Shown here: positions 33,708 through 42,413 of the stretch, piece after piece
Position numbering within the stretch: position 1 is the stretch's first letter
How the letters are laid out: every line of letters begins with the position of its first letter
Assembly (NCBI GenBank): GCA_023436885.1
Contig: JAEZHI010000019.1
Coordinates: 186,001 to 250,000, forward strand
Direction: 5' to 3'
Length of the DNA: 64,000 nt
Source of the DNA: Pseudomonadota bacterium
Lineage (GTDB): Bacteria > Pseudomonadota > Alphaproteobacteria > Rhizobiales > Pleomorphomonadaceae
Program-made: the position numbers and the translations under genes
The notes under the pieces: generated by a model
Databases searched by the model: none
What the model was told of the DNA's origin: nothing
The model's input: only the letters and a program-made list of their open reading frames with translations

Positions 33708-34145
33708 TCAGGCGTGCTGGCGGCGTTTCATTGGTTCCAGCGGCTGGCCGGAAACAACGCCGCCCCCGAGATCGGCGAGGATCGGACAGTCGGGTCGGTC
33801 GTCGCCGTGGCAGCAGGAAACCAGCGTCGACAGGCTATCAACCATGCCTTGCAGCTCGGCAATGCGGGTTTGCAGAACCTCGATGTGGCCGCTCGCCACC
33901 CGATGCACATCGCGGCTTGCCCTGCCGCGATCGCGCCAGAGCGACAGAAGCTCGGCGATTTCAGCCATGTCGAACCCCAGCCCGCGCGCCCGGCGGATGA
34001 AGCGCAGTTCGTGGACGTCGACGGAACCATAATCGCGGTAGCCATTGTCCCTTCTCGCCGCCGGTCGTAGCAGGCCGGTGGACTCATAATATCGGATCAT
34101 CTTGGCCGTGACGCCGGATGCTTTGGCCGCCTCGCCAATGTTCAT
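33708..34145 (-). CDS. cueR: copper-responsive MerR-family regulator, CueR type
   Basis: This 145-residue protein has the MerR helix-turn-helix (NIGEAAKASGVTAKMIRYYESTGLL), the LRFIRRARGLGFDMAEIAELLSLW region and a dimerisation helix. Cys112 and Cys120 in CCHGDDRPDC are exactly the monovalent-copper ligands of CueR. In this family copper binding twists a promoter with a long spacer and activates it. It is divergent from the copper ATPase gene and the operator between them fits. Confidence 0.92.
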   Translation of the reverse strand: MNIGEAAKASGVTAKMIRYYESTGLLRPAARRDNGYRDYGSVDVHELRFIRRARGLGFDMAEIAELLSLWRDRGRASRDVHRVASGHIEVLQTRIAELQGMVDSLSTLVSCCHGDDRPDCPILADLGGGVVSGQPLEPMKRRQHA

Positions 34146-34225
34146 GTGAAATCCTTTCCGCTCGGAACCATGCGTCTTTGCTCCGGTTGACCGATTGGCA
34201 CTTCGAGACGCTCACTATTATACGC

Positions 34226-34256
34226 TTGACCTTCCCATGATGGGAAGGTTGATCCT
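34226..34256 (+). promoter_or_regulatory. CueR-type promoter and operator of the copper ATPase gene
   Basis: ACCTTCCCA (34229-34237) and TGGGAAGGT (34241-34249) form a perfect 9-base inverted repeat with a 3-base centre, the classic CueR box. A -35 element TTGACC (34226-34231) overlaps its start, and the 19-base spacer expected of MerR-type promoters leads to a weak -10 region at 34251-34256. The copper ATPase starts 60 bases later. Confidence 0.8.
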
Positions 34257-34315
34257 CGGTTCGATGCCAAATATGGCCGCCGGTCTGGCGGCAACGAACC
34301 GATAGGGAGCGCGAT

Positions 34316-36736
34316 ATGTCGCACACTCACGATCATCACCATGGCAACTCCCCGCACGATCACGGGCAGCGGCCCGCCACGGCGCAGGGCGGCTGCGAGC
34401 ATTGCCACGATCACCATCATCACGCTCAACCGGCGACCGGCGCTCAAACCGTCAAGGATCCCGTCTGCGGCATGACCGTCGATCCAGCGACCGCCAAGTA
34501 CCGGACCGAACACGACGGCGCGACCTACTATTTCTGCTCGGAAGGCTGCCTCAAGAAGTTCACCGCCGATCCCCAGCGCTACCTTGCTCCGGCCTCAGTC
34601 AGGGCGCCGGATGACGTTCCCAAGGGTGCCATCTACACCTGCCCCATGCATCCGGAGATCCGTCAGACCGGACCGGGAACATGCCCGATCTGCGGCATGG
34701 CGCTGGAGCCGGAAGTCGCCTCGGCCAGCGATGAGCCGAACCCGGAACTAATCGACATGACCCGCCGCTTCAAGGTTGGTCTCGCCATCGCCGTCCCCGT
34801 CGTGGTGCTGGAAATGGGGGGGCATTTCCTTGGTCTCGACCGGGTCATTGGTCCACGCCTCTCGGCTATCTTGCAGTTCCTGCTGGCGACGCCGGTGGTT
34901 CTCTGGGCCGGCTGGCCATTTTTCGTGCGAGGCTGGCGGTCGGTGGTGAGCGGCGCGCTCAACATGTTCACGCTGATCGCCATGGGTACCGGCATCGCCT
35001 GGATTTACAGCGTCGTCGCCACCTTTGCGCCTAGGCTTTTCCCGGCCGCCTTCCGGGATGCTGACGGCGCCGTTGCCGTCTACTTCGAAGCCGCAGCCGT
35101 CATCACCGTGCTGGTGCTACTGGGGCAGGTCCTCGAGCTACGTGCCCGCGAGCGAACATCCGGCGCCATCAAGGCCCTTCTCAACCTCGCACCAGCAACG
35201 GCCCGCCGGATTGCCGATGATGGCAGCGAAGCGGACATCGACCTTGGCCATGTCCAGGTCGGTGACCGCCTGCGCGTCCGCCCCGGCGACAAGGTGCCGC
35301 TCGACGGCGAGGTGCTGGAGGGACGCTCCAATGTCGACGAGTCGATGATCACCGGCGAGCCGCTGCCGGTATCCAAGGCAACCGGCGCCAAGGTGATCGG
35401 CGGTACGCTCAACGGACAGGGCAGCTTCGTCATGCGCGCGGAGCGCGTCGGAGCTGACACCATGCTGGCTCAGATCGTCAACACCGTGGCGAAGGCGCAG
35501 CGCTCGCGCGCGCCCATCCAGCGGCTCGCCGATCAAGTCTCGGCCTGGTTCGTGCCGGCCGTTCTCGCGGCGGCCGCCGTCGCCTTCGTCGCTTGGGCAG
35601 CCTTCGGCCCGTCGCCGGCTTTCTCATACGGTCTGGTTGCCGCCGTCAGCGTGCTGATCATCGCCTGTCCCTGTGCCCTAGGCCTTGCAACGCCAATGTC
35701 CATCATGGTTGGCGTCGGGCGCGGGGCGGGTCAAGGCGTGCTGATCCGCGACGCGGAAGCGCTGGAGCGCATGGAGAAGGTTGACGTTCTCGTCGTCGAC
35801 AAGACCGGCACGCTCACCGAGGGCAAGCCGAAGGTGACGGCCATCAAGCCCATGTCCGGGACCGACGAAGCCGATCTGCTTTTCCTCGCCGCGAGCCTCG
35901 AACGCGCGAGTGAGCATCCATTGGCGGCTGCCATCGTCAAGGCAGCCGAAGAACGAGGCCTGCAACTGAAGTCGGCCGATGATTTCGATGCCCCCTCGGG
36001 CAAGGGCGTTACCGGCACGATCGACGGCCGTCGTGTCCTGCTTGGCAACAAGGGGCTCCTCGATGAGGCGGGGATCGATACCGCGGAAGTCGAGATCGTT
36101 GCCTCCTCTCTCAGGGATGAAGGGGCCACGGCCATTCTTGCGGCCATCGATAGTCGCGCTGTTGGCGTCATCGCCGTTGCCGACCCGGTGAAGGCGTCGA
36201 CGCCGGAAGCGGTGCGCGCCCTGAAGGCCGACGGCATTCGCGTCGTCATGCTGACCGGCGACAACAGTGCCACCGCTGAGGCCGTCGCTCGCCGCCTGGG
36301 CATCGACGAAGTGAAAGCGGAAGTGCTGCCAGCCGATAAGGGCGATGTCGTCGCAGCCTTGCGTCGTGAAGGCAGGGTCGTAGCCATGGCCGGCGATGGC
36401 GTCAATGACGCGCCGGCGCTCGCTGCCGCCGATGTCGGCATCGCCATGGGTACGGGCACCGACGTTGCCATCGAAAGCGCCGGCGTGACGCTGCTGCGTG
36501 GCGACCTCGGAGGCATCGTCGAGGCGCGCCGGCTGAGCCGGGCGACGATGCGCAACATCCGTCAGAACCTGGCCCTCGCCTTCGTCTACAACGTCGCCGG
36601 CATTCCGATCGCCGCGGGTGTGCTTTATCCGGCCTTCGGCTTGACGCTGTCGCCAGTGGTCGCCGCCGCCGCCATGGCGCTGTCGTCGGTGAGCGTCATC
36701 GCCAACGCGCTACGACTGCGCCAGACGGCGGCCTGA
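34316..36736 (+). CDS. copA: copper-translocating P1B-type ATPase with YHS and heavy-metal-binding N-terminus
   Basis: This 806-residue ATPase pumps copper out of the cytoplasm. A His-rich tail (residues 2-36) leads into a YHS domain (47-90, KDPVCGM and FCSEGCLKKF) and a small heavy-metal-binding module (107-132, YTCPMHP and CPICGMALEP). There is no CXXC-type HMA domain. The core has the CPC metal site at 451-453, the phosphorylated Asp495 in DKTGTLT, the SEHPL motif, the MLTGDN and GDGVNDAPAL segments. The CueR box upstream and the CueR gene next door support monovalent copper as substrate. Confidence 0.93.
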   Translation: MSHTHDHHHGNSPHDHGQRPATAQGGCEHCHDHHHHAQPATGAQTVKDPVCGMTVDPATAKYRTEHDGATYYFCSEGCLKKFTADPQRYLAPASVRAPDDVPKGAIYTCPMHPEIRQTGPGTCPICGMALEPEVASASDEPNPELIDMTRRFKVGLAIAVPVVVLEMGGHFLGLDRVIGPRLSAILQFLLATPVVLWAGWPFFVRGWRSVVSGALNMFTLIAMGTGIAWIYSVVATFAPRLFPAAFRDADGAVAVYFEAAAVITVLVLLGQVLELRARERTSGAIKALLNLAPATARRIADDGSEADIDLGHVQVGDRLRVRPGDKVPLDGEVLEGRSNVDESMITGEPLPVSKATGAKVIGGTLNGQGSFVMRAERVGADTMLAQIVNTVAKAQRSRAPIQRLADQVSAWFVPAVLAAAAVAFVAWAAFGPSPAFSYGLVAAVSVLIIACPCALGLATPMSIMVGVGRGAGQGVLIRDAEALERMEKVDVLVVDKTGTLTEGKPKVTAIKPMSGTDEADLLFLAASLERASEHPLAAAIVKAAEERGLQLKSADDFDAPSGKGVTGTIDGRRVLLGNKGLLDEAGIDTAEVEIVASSLRDEGATAILAAIDSRAVGVIAVADPVKASTPEAVRALKADGIRVVMLTGDNSATAEAVARRLGIDEVKAEVLPADKGDVVAALRREGRVVAMAGDGVNDAPALAAADVGIAMGTGTDVAIESAGVTLLRGDLGGIVEARRLSRATMRNIRQNLALAFVYNVAGIPIAAGVLYPAFGLTLSPVVAAAAMALSSVSVIANALRLRQTAA

Positions 36737-36748
36737 CAAAACGAAAAA

Positions 36749-36775
36749 GGGGCGGGAAAATCCCGCCCCAAGTTT
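36749..36775. terminator. bidirectional rho-independent terminator
   Basis: GGGGCGGGA (36749-36757) and TCCCGCCCC (36761-36769) form a perfect stem with an AAA loop; AAAAA precedes and TTTT follows. It serves both the copper ATPase gene (plus) and the xylitol-type operon (minus). Confidence 0.85.
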
Positions 36776-36793
36776 TATCGGTTACTTCATCAA

Positions 36794-37750
36794 TTACTTG
36801 ATGGCGCCCGACTTCTTATGGATCTCGATGAACGTGGCGACGTTGTCCTTGGTCACCAGCGGGCAATCGATGTCGGTGTCGATCTGCTTGATCTTGCCGG
36901 TCACCAGGTCATGAGCGACGCTGATGTTCTTGGCAGCGAGGTCATAGGCGTTCTGCAGCGCTGTGGACGTCATCTTGCCAGACTGGATCAGCAGCATGGC
37001 TTCAGCCGTACCATCGACGCCGTAGGCCAGCATCTTGGAGAACTTGGGATCGTCCTTGACGACTTCCAGGGCGCCAGCGGCCATGTTGTCATTCATGGAC
37101 ACGACGGCGTCGATCTTGTCGTTGGCCTGCACCCAGTCTTCCATGTAGCGCATGGCTTCTTCCTTGTTCCAATGCGCAATCTGCTCGCCGACGATCTTCA
37201 CATCCGGACGCTTGTCGAAGAATTCCTTCTGCCAGGCGTCACGACGCATGTCGGCGTGCATGTTACCCGACGGGCCGTTCAGCACGACGACCTTGGCATC
37301 CTGCGGGATCTGCTTCAGAGCCAGACGGGCGTTGACGGCAGCCTGCTCATACGGGTCGGCGTCGACCGACGACGAGCCGGGGATGTTCTTGATGCGCGCA
37401 TTGGTCGTGATGACCTTGACGCCATCCTTGACCGCTTGCTCGACATAAGGACGCTGAGCTTCGCCGTTGTTCGGCTGCACGATGATCAGGTCGTACTTGT
37501 TGGCGACGGAGTTCTCGATGAACGCGTTCTCCTTGGCGTCGTCGGCCTGGGAGTCCATGACGTCGACCGTCATGTCCGGGTACTTCTTGACTTCGTCCAT
37601 GATGCCGTTGGCAAGCCAGGCAGCAAAGGAGTCGGCCTGGGCGCGGGCAATGAACGCGATCTTGTAGTTCTGGGCCTGAGCAACCGTCGTCGCAGCCAGA
37701 CAAAGGGCGGCCACGGCCGTAACGGTGCGGATCGATTTCAGAAACTTCAT
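36794..37750 (-). CDS. pentitol/sugar ABC importer substrate-binding protein, RbsB type
   Basis: This 318-residue protein has a Sec signal (MKFLKSIRTVTAVAALCLAA, cleavage after AQA) and the type-1 sugar-binding fold (Peripla_BP_4): YKIAFIARAQADSFAAWL, DLIIVQPNNGEAQ, VVSMNDNMAAGALEV and GVDGTAEAM. It is the last gene of a minus-strand operon with xylitol dehydrogenase, xylulokinase, ATPase and permease, so xylitol or a related pentitol is the likely ligand. The terminator at 36749 closes the operon. Confidence 0.88.
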   Translation of the reverse strand: MKFLKSIRTVTAVAALCLAATTVAQAQNYKIAFIARAQADSFAAWLANGIMDEVKKYPDMTVDVMDSQADDAKENAFIENSVANKYDLIIVQPNNGEAQRPYVEQAVKDGVKVITTNARIKNIPGSSSVDADPYEQAAVNARLALKQIPQDAKVVVLNGPSGNMHADMRRDAWQKEFFDKRPDVKIVGEQIAHWNKEEAMRYMEDWVQANDKIDAVVSMNDNMAAGALEVVKDDPKFSKMLAYGVDGTAEAMLLIQSGKMTSTALQNAYDLAAKNISVAHDLVTGKIKQIDTDIDCPLVTKDNVATFIEIHKKSGAIK

Positions 37751-37834
37751 AACTAAATCTCCTCCAAGATTTTTCTACCCAAAGGGGCATGTATCCTCAG
37801 ATAAGAGCCCCACGTTTCCTCCAACGCGAACGTA

Positions 37835-38842
37835 CTAAGCTTTAGCCTCCTTTCGCTCATTGGGTATTTTGGCAACACCAAGCGTCTTCCTGGTGCGATT
37901 GACCTTGGCCCACATGTCATATCCGACAGCCAGAGCGATGATGGCGCCCTTGATGACTTGCTGCAGATAGGAGTCCACGCCAGCCAAATTCATGATGTTG
38001 TTGAGGAAGCCGACGATGAACGCGCCGGCCAGAGTGCCGCCCGCCGTTCCCAGGCCGCCGGAGAAGCTGGTGCCGCCGATGATGGCCGCTGTCAGCGCTT
38101 CGAATTCGTAGCCCTGCCCCGAGTTGGGGGCGCCGACGTTGGTGCGGGCCATCAGGATGATACCGGCAAGGCCCACGAAGACGCCGTTGACTAGATAGGC
38201 GCCGACCTTGATCCGGCCGATATTGATGCCGGAGGCGCGCGCCGCCTCTTCGTTGCCGCCCACCGCGTAGAGCGAACGACCGAAGGCAGTGTGGCCAAGG
38301 ATGTACCAGGTCAGAACGCCGATGATGACCATGAAGATGACAGGGATGGGGATGATCCCAATGCTGCCCTGACCGAACCAGACATAGTCGCCGATCTGGT
38401 AGATGTTCTGGCCCCTGGTAAAGAGCAGAGCGATACCTCTCGCCACCGTCATCATCGCCAGAGTTGCGATGAACGCCGGGATATTGAAGCGCCGGACGAG
38501 GATGCCGTTGACGAAATTGCAAAGCACACCGACGAGCAGACCGACGGCAAAGGCAAGGGACAGCGACCCGGTTTCCTTGAAGACATAGACCGAGAAGACA
38601 CCGGCCAGCGCCAGAACCGAGCCGCAGGAAAGATCCAGGAGGCCGCCGATGATCAGGATCGTTTCACCAAAGGCCAGGATCGTCGTGACCGAAATCTGAA
38701 CCGAGATATTCGATATATTCCGCGCGGACAGGAAATTCGGGTTCAGCAGATTACAGACGATAATCATCGCGATAAGGACCAAATAGATGGAGTATCGCGA
38801 CTTGATCGTCTGCCACTTCTCCCTGGTGATCAGGTTGTTCAT
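37835..38842 (-). CDS. pentitol/sugar ABC importer permease, RbsC type
   Basis: This 335-residue membrane protein has about 8-10 helices and RbsC/XylH marks: NISNISVQISVTTILAFGETILIIGG, LDLSCGSVLALAG, IPAFIATLAMMTVARGIALLF and the Ala/Gly-rich GGTSFSGGLGTAGGTLAGAF. It forms the homodimeric channel of the importer. It lies between the ATPase and binding-protein genes, 84 bases from the latter. Confidence 0.92.
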   Translation of the reverse strand: MNNLITREKWQTIKSRYSIYLVLIAMIIVCNLLNPNFLSARNISNISVQISVTTILAFGETILIIGGLLDLSCGSVLALAGVFSVYVFKETGSLSLAFAVGLLVGVLCNFVNGILVRRFNIPAFIATLAMMTVARGIALLFTRGQNIYQIGDYVWFGQGSIGIIPIPVIFMVIIGVLTWYILGHTAFGRSLYAVGGNEEAARASGINIGRIKVGAYLVNGVFVGLAGIILMARTNVGAPNSGQGYEFEALTAAIIGGTSFSGGLGTAGGTLAGAFIVGFLNNIMNLAGVDSYLQQVIKGAIIALAVGYDMWAKVNRTRKTLGVAKIPNERKEAKA

Positions 38843-38871
38843 TTTCCGCCCCTTTTTAATCTCATCGTCTG

Positions 38872-38909
38872 GAGCAGATCCGGCAAACCCCGGTTTGCCG
38901 GAAATGCTC
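38872..38909. repeat. intergenic palindrome, rhizobial type
   Basis: A perfect 10-base stem, CCGGCAAACC (38880-38889) with GGTTTGCCGG (38892-38901), is flanked by GAGCA (38872-38876) and TGCTC (38905-38909) that also pair. It lies between the ATPase and permease genes of the pentitol operon. Confidence 0.55.
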
Positions 38910-38926
38910 TAAGTGTTTGTTTCACC

Positions 38927-38970
38927 GCAATTTCGGGCGCAAAACCGGTTCCCACTTTTGCTGAAATTGC
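38927..38970. repeat. second intergenic palindrome next to the first
   Basis: GCAATTTC (38927-38934) pairs with GAAATTGC (38963-38970) and the inner GCAAAA (38939-38944) pairs with TTTTGC (38956-38961). The AAAACCGGTT core and the overall form resemble palindromes scattered through Rhizobiales genomes and the element at 5145-5184. Confidence 0.5.
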
Positions 38971-38981
38971 TTGGTCTGCGA

Positions 38982-40484
38982 TCAGACCGCTTTCTTGGCC
39001 ATGTTCATCGCGTAGCGCATGATTGCTTCTTGAGAGAATTCGGATCTCTCGAGTTCACCGGTTATCCGTCCCTCGGCCATCACGTACATGCGGTCACACA
39101 TGCCGATCAGCTCGGGAAGCTCAGAGGACACCATGATGATCGACTTGCCTTCCTTCGCGAGGCTCGTGATCAGCTTGTAGATCTCAAACTTTGCGCCGAC
39201 GTCGATGCCACGCGTAGGTTCATCCAGGATGAGAATGTCGGGATCCTGTAGCATCCACTTGGACAGGACGACTTTCTGCTGGTTACCGCCGCTCAGCGTA
39301 CTCACCTGCACGTCGATGGATGCCATCTTCACGTTGATCTTCTTGCAGATCTCTTCGACCCGGCTTCTCTCCTTGCTTCCGTTCAGGCGACCTTTCTGAA
39401 AAAACTGGTCCATCGAGGCCAATGTCACGTTTTCCTTGACGTCGCGGATCGGAACGATGCCGTAGCGACGCCGATCTTCGGACAGCATCACGACACCATT
39501 CTTGATGCTGTCCTGGACGTTGCGGATCTTGACGGGCGCGCCATTCACCTTGACCGAGCCGCCAAAACGCTCGTCGAGCCCGAACAGCGCCCGCATCACC
39601 TCCGTCCGCCCCGCCCCGACGAGGCCGGCGAACCCGACGATTTCGCCCTTCTTGACATTGAAGGAGACGTTGCTGAAACCGGTGGGCCCGCTGAAGTTTT
39701 CGACTTCCAGCACGACGTCCCCGACGGGAACCTCTTCCTTGGGATAGCCCTGGCCTAGGGCTCGGCCGACCATCAGGGCGATCACCGAGTCGATGTCAAA
39801 CTTGTCCTTGGGCCGCGTCTCGATCACCTTGCCGTCGCGCAGGATCGAGATTTCGTCGGCAATGCGGAAGATTTCGTCCATCTTGTGCGAGATGTAGACG
39901 ATGCCTTTGCCGCGAGCGCGAAGGTCGGCGATCTTCTCGAAGAGGATTTCGATTTCCTTATTTGTGATCGACGACGTCGGCTCATCCATGATGATGATGT
40001 CGGCGTCTCTCGATATGGCCTTCAGAATTTCCAGCATCTGAAGATTGGAAATCGACAGGTCCTTCAGCTTGGTTTCCGGATCGTAGGACAGGTTCTCCTG
40101 CTTGAGCAGCTGAAGCGTCTTCTGCCGGATGGTCTTCCAGTCGATCTGTCCGAAGCGCTTCTTCGGCCAGCGCCCAGCGAACAGGCTTTCCTCGATGGTC
40201 ATTTCAGGGGTGTAGTTCAGCTCCTGAAAGATCATGGAAATGCCGAGTTCGCCCGCCTTGATCGGCGAGGTAATCTCGACCTTTTCGCCCTTGATTAGCG
40301 TTTCGCCGCCATCGGGCTGGTAGATCCCGTTGATGATCTTCATCAGGGTCGATTTGCCGGCGCCGTTTTCGCCGCATAGCACGTGAACCGAACCTTCCTT
40401 TACAGAAAAGCAGACGTCTTCGAGCGCCTTAACGCCCGGAAACGACTTGCTTATATTTCTGACTTCGAGAAGATTTTTTTGCAT
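38982..40484 (-). CDS. pentitol/sugar ABC importer ATPase, RbsA/XylG type with two ABC domains
   Basis: This 500-residue protein holds two ABC modules. The first has Walker A GENGAGKST and the signature-like LSISNLQMLEI, with IIMDEPTSS as Walker B. The second has a degenerate P-loop (GLVGAGRTEVM) but a canonical signature LSGGNQQKVVLSKWM and LILDEPTRGID. This asymmetry is usual for RbsA-type proteins. The ATG at 40484 (MQKNLLEVRNISKSF) is the natural start. It lies 54 bases behind xylB and powers the importer made with the next two genes. Confidence 0.93.
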   Translation of the reverse strand: MQKNLLEVRNISKSFPGVKALEDVCFSVKEGSVHVLCGENGAGKSTLMKIINGIYQPDGGETLIKGEKVEITSPIKAGELGISMIFQELNYTPEMTIEESLFAGRWPKKRFGQIDWKTIRQKTLQLLKQENLSYDPETKLKDLSISNLQMLEILKAISRDADIIIMDEPTSSITNKEIEILFEKIADLRARGKGIVYISHKMDEIFRIADEISILRDGKVIETRPKDKFDIDSVIALMVGRALGQGYPKEEVPVGDVVLEVENFSGPTGFSNVSFNVKKGEIVGFAGLVGAGRTEVMRALFGLDERFGGSVKVNGAPVKIRNVQDSIKNGVVMLSEDRRRYGIVPIRDVKENVTLASMDQFFQKGRLNGSKERSRVEEICKKINVKMASIDVQVSTLSGGNQQKVVLSKWMLQDPDILILDEPTRGIDVGAKFEIYKLITSLAKEGKSIIMVSSELPELIGMCDRMYVMAEGRITGELERSEFSQEAIMRYAMNMAKKAV

Positions 40485-40538
40485 CGAACGGGTCCTTGAT
40501 CGGCCGGATGGCAACGTGTGATCGACTTGGCGATTGGC

Positions 40539-42029
40539 TTAGTTCATGCCATGGATCTCGGAGAGCCTGGCCCGGTAGAGCTCAAAGGCGTCGCCGTAGG
40601 CGGACTTGCGGTCAGCGGCCGGTTTCGTCGTCTTGTCGGTATCGAGGGTGACGCAGCGATCGGCGATCGAGGCGATGTCTTCGCCAGCGCCGGTCGAGCG
40701 TCCGTAAGCCCAGATCGCCTGGATCGCCGCGCCGAGACATCCGGCCTCGTCGCCGGTGGGCACCACGATCTCGGCGCCGGTCATGTCGGCGACCATTTGG
40801 CGCCACGGCTTGCTGCGGGCACCACCGCCGATCATGAACACGCGCTCGGCTGCCTTATTGCCACGAATGCGGTGAAGGCCGGCAAGCACGCCGAAGGTGA
40901 CGCCCTCAACCATGGCACGCATCAGGTTTTCCGGCGTCATGTTGACCGCGGAAAGGCCCAGAATGGTGCCCCGCGCCGTCGGCAGGTCGGGCGTCCGTTC
41001 ACCGTTCAGGAAGGGCAGCATTGTGATGCCACCGGCACCCGGCGCGGTTGCATCGAGCGCTTCGGAGACGAAGCCGATATCGCGCCCAAGGAGATGGGCG
41101 CCACCAGAGGTGACATTGGTGGCGTTCATGGTGCAGACGAGCGGCAACCAACCACCACTCGACGAGCAGAACGGTGCCACGGCGCCGCTCGGATCGAGCA
41201 CCGGCGTGTCGGAATAGGAGAAAACCGTTGCCGACGTGCCAAGGCTGATGGTCACTACACCTTCGCGCACGTTGCCGGTGCCGATGGCGCCCATCATGTT
41301 GTCGCCGCCACCAGCCGCCACCAGACAGTTGGTGGTGAGGCCGAGCGCTTCGGCTGCTGCCGGCGTCAGGTTGCCGACGATGGCGTCCGGCGCAACGAGC
41401 TCCGGCAGAGCGGCCGCGAGATGGCCGGCTCCGCGATCGATGACCGACAGTGCCTCGGGCGCCCAGGCCCGCTTGCGGACATCGAAGAAGCCGGTTCCCG
41501 ATGCATCGCCGTATTCGGCGACGAAGCGGTCGGTCAGCCAGTGGTTGAGATAGTCGTGCGGCAGAAGAATATGGGCAATACGGGCGAAGTTGTCCGGTTC
41601 GCGATCGGCGAGGAAGGCCAGCTTGGAAATGGTGTAGCCGGTGAGTGGGATGATACCGAGCTTCTGGAACCAGACGGCCGGGCCGCCGAGGGCAGCGACC
41701 ACACGCTCATTGTCTGGAGCCGTCTCAGTGTCGCACCAGAGCTTGGCCGGACGGATCACTGCCCCAGCCTTGTCGAGCACCGCGAGACCATGCTGCTGGC
41801 CGGAGATGCCCAGACAACGGATCGCATCGGCCGGCACAGCCGCCTCGTCGAGCGCCATGCGCACGGCGGCGATCATTGCGTCCACCCAGATTGACGGATG
41901 CTGTTCGCGGGCGCCGCTGTCGCGCTCGATCAGGGTGTGGGTAGCGTGACCGCGGCCACGTACCTTTCCATTCTCATCGATGACAAGCGCCTTGGTCCCC
42001 TGCGTTCCGCAGTCGACTCCAATGAACAT
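40539..42029 (-). CDS. xylB: xylulokinase
   Basis: This 496-residue FGGY kinase starts at 42029 behind GGGAGGAGAGGATC; an earlier ATG at 42050 lies inside that site. Xylulokinase marks are MFIGVDCGTQGTKALVID, LGISGQQHGLAVLD, the SISLGTSATVFSYS-like phosphate loop (here TISLGTSATVF), and GGGARSKPWRQMVADMTG. It phosphorylates D-xylulose to xylulose 5-phosphate for the pentose phosphate pathway. The preceding gene makes D-xylulose from xylitol. Confidence 0.93.
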   Translation of the reverse strand: MFIGVDCGTQGTKALVIDENGKVRGRGHATHTLIERDSGAREQHPSIWVDAMIAAVRMALDEAAVPADAIRCLGISGQQHGLAVLDKAGAVIRPAKLWCDTETAPDNERVVAALGGPAVWFQKLGIIPLTGYTISKLAFLADREPDNFARIAHILLPHDYLNHWLTDRFVAEYGDASGTGFFDVRKRAWAPEALSVIDRGAGHLAAALPELVAPDAIVGNLTPAAAEALGLTTNCLVAAGGGDNMMGAIGTGNVREGVVTISLGTSATVFSYSDTPVLDPSGAVAPFCSSSGGWLPLVCTMNATNVTSGGAHLLGRDIGFVSEALDATAPGAGGITMLPFLNGERTPDLPTARGTILGLSAVNMTPENLMRAMVEGVTFGVLAGLHRIRGNKAAERVFMIGGGARSKPWRQMVADMTGAEIVVPTGDEAGCLGAAIQAIWAYGRSTGAGEDIASIADRCVTLDTDKTTKPAADRKSAYGDAFELYRARLSEIHGMN

Positions 42030-42196
42030 GATCCTCTCCTCCCGCCCCATCCGCGGCGAACCAAAGGACAGGGCGCAGACGGCTTTCCCCGCCCAAGCGC
42101 TCCATATCCTCTGCTCTCCTCCGCAGCCGGCGTTCCTCTAAGACCGCCGATGGGTGTTCCATTCAAAGCATCAGTCAGCCGATCGTCCGACGGGCT

Positions 42197-42228
42197 CTCG
42201 ATGACCGATCTTCCCTTCGGTCATCGAG
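42197..42228. repeat. perfect 12-base inverted repeat ahead of xylB
   Basis: CTCGATGACCGA (42197-42208) and TCGGTCATCGAG (42217-42228) flank 8 bases. The structure would form a strong hairpin in RNA from either strand; no T-run follows. Confidence 0.6.
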
Positions 42229-42259
42229 TTCACTTCGCAGCGCGCCGTTTCGAACGATT

Positions 42260-42296
42260 AAGGTTCCGCCTGGCCAACACAGTCAGGCGGGACCTT
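42260..42296. repeat. 13-base inverted repeat ahead of xylB
   Basis: AAGGTTCCGCCTG (42260-42272) pairs with CAGGCGGGACCTT (42284-42296) at 12 of 13 positions plus one wobble, with an 11-base loop. It is 31 bases from the previous repeat, closer to the xylitol dehydrogenase gene. Confidence 0.55.
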
Positions 42297-42413
42297 CGAT
42301 CAAGACGCGGACATCCGTTTGGCGAATGCCGAGCTCCCCCGGAGCGAAGGCGTGCATTCCTCATGCATGCCTCTCGCCTACCCATCGAGCCGCGTCCCGC
42401 GTCCTTCTTTCAA

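Larger units (their letters stand above)
42030..42413. other. 384-base gap in the pentitol operon with three inverted repeats
   Basis: No gene is supported. Besides the two long inverted repeats listed separately, a third (GGCGTGCAT / ATGCATGCC, 8 of 9 pairs) lies near 42346-42370. The gap separates the xylitol dehydrogenase gene from xylB on the same strand and may hold a terminator, an attenuator or a second promoter. Confidence 0.5.
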
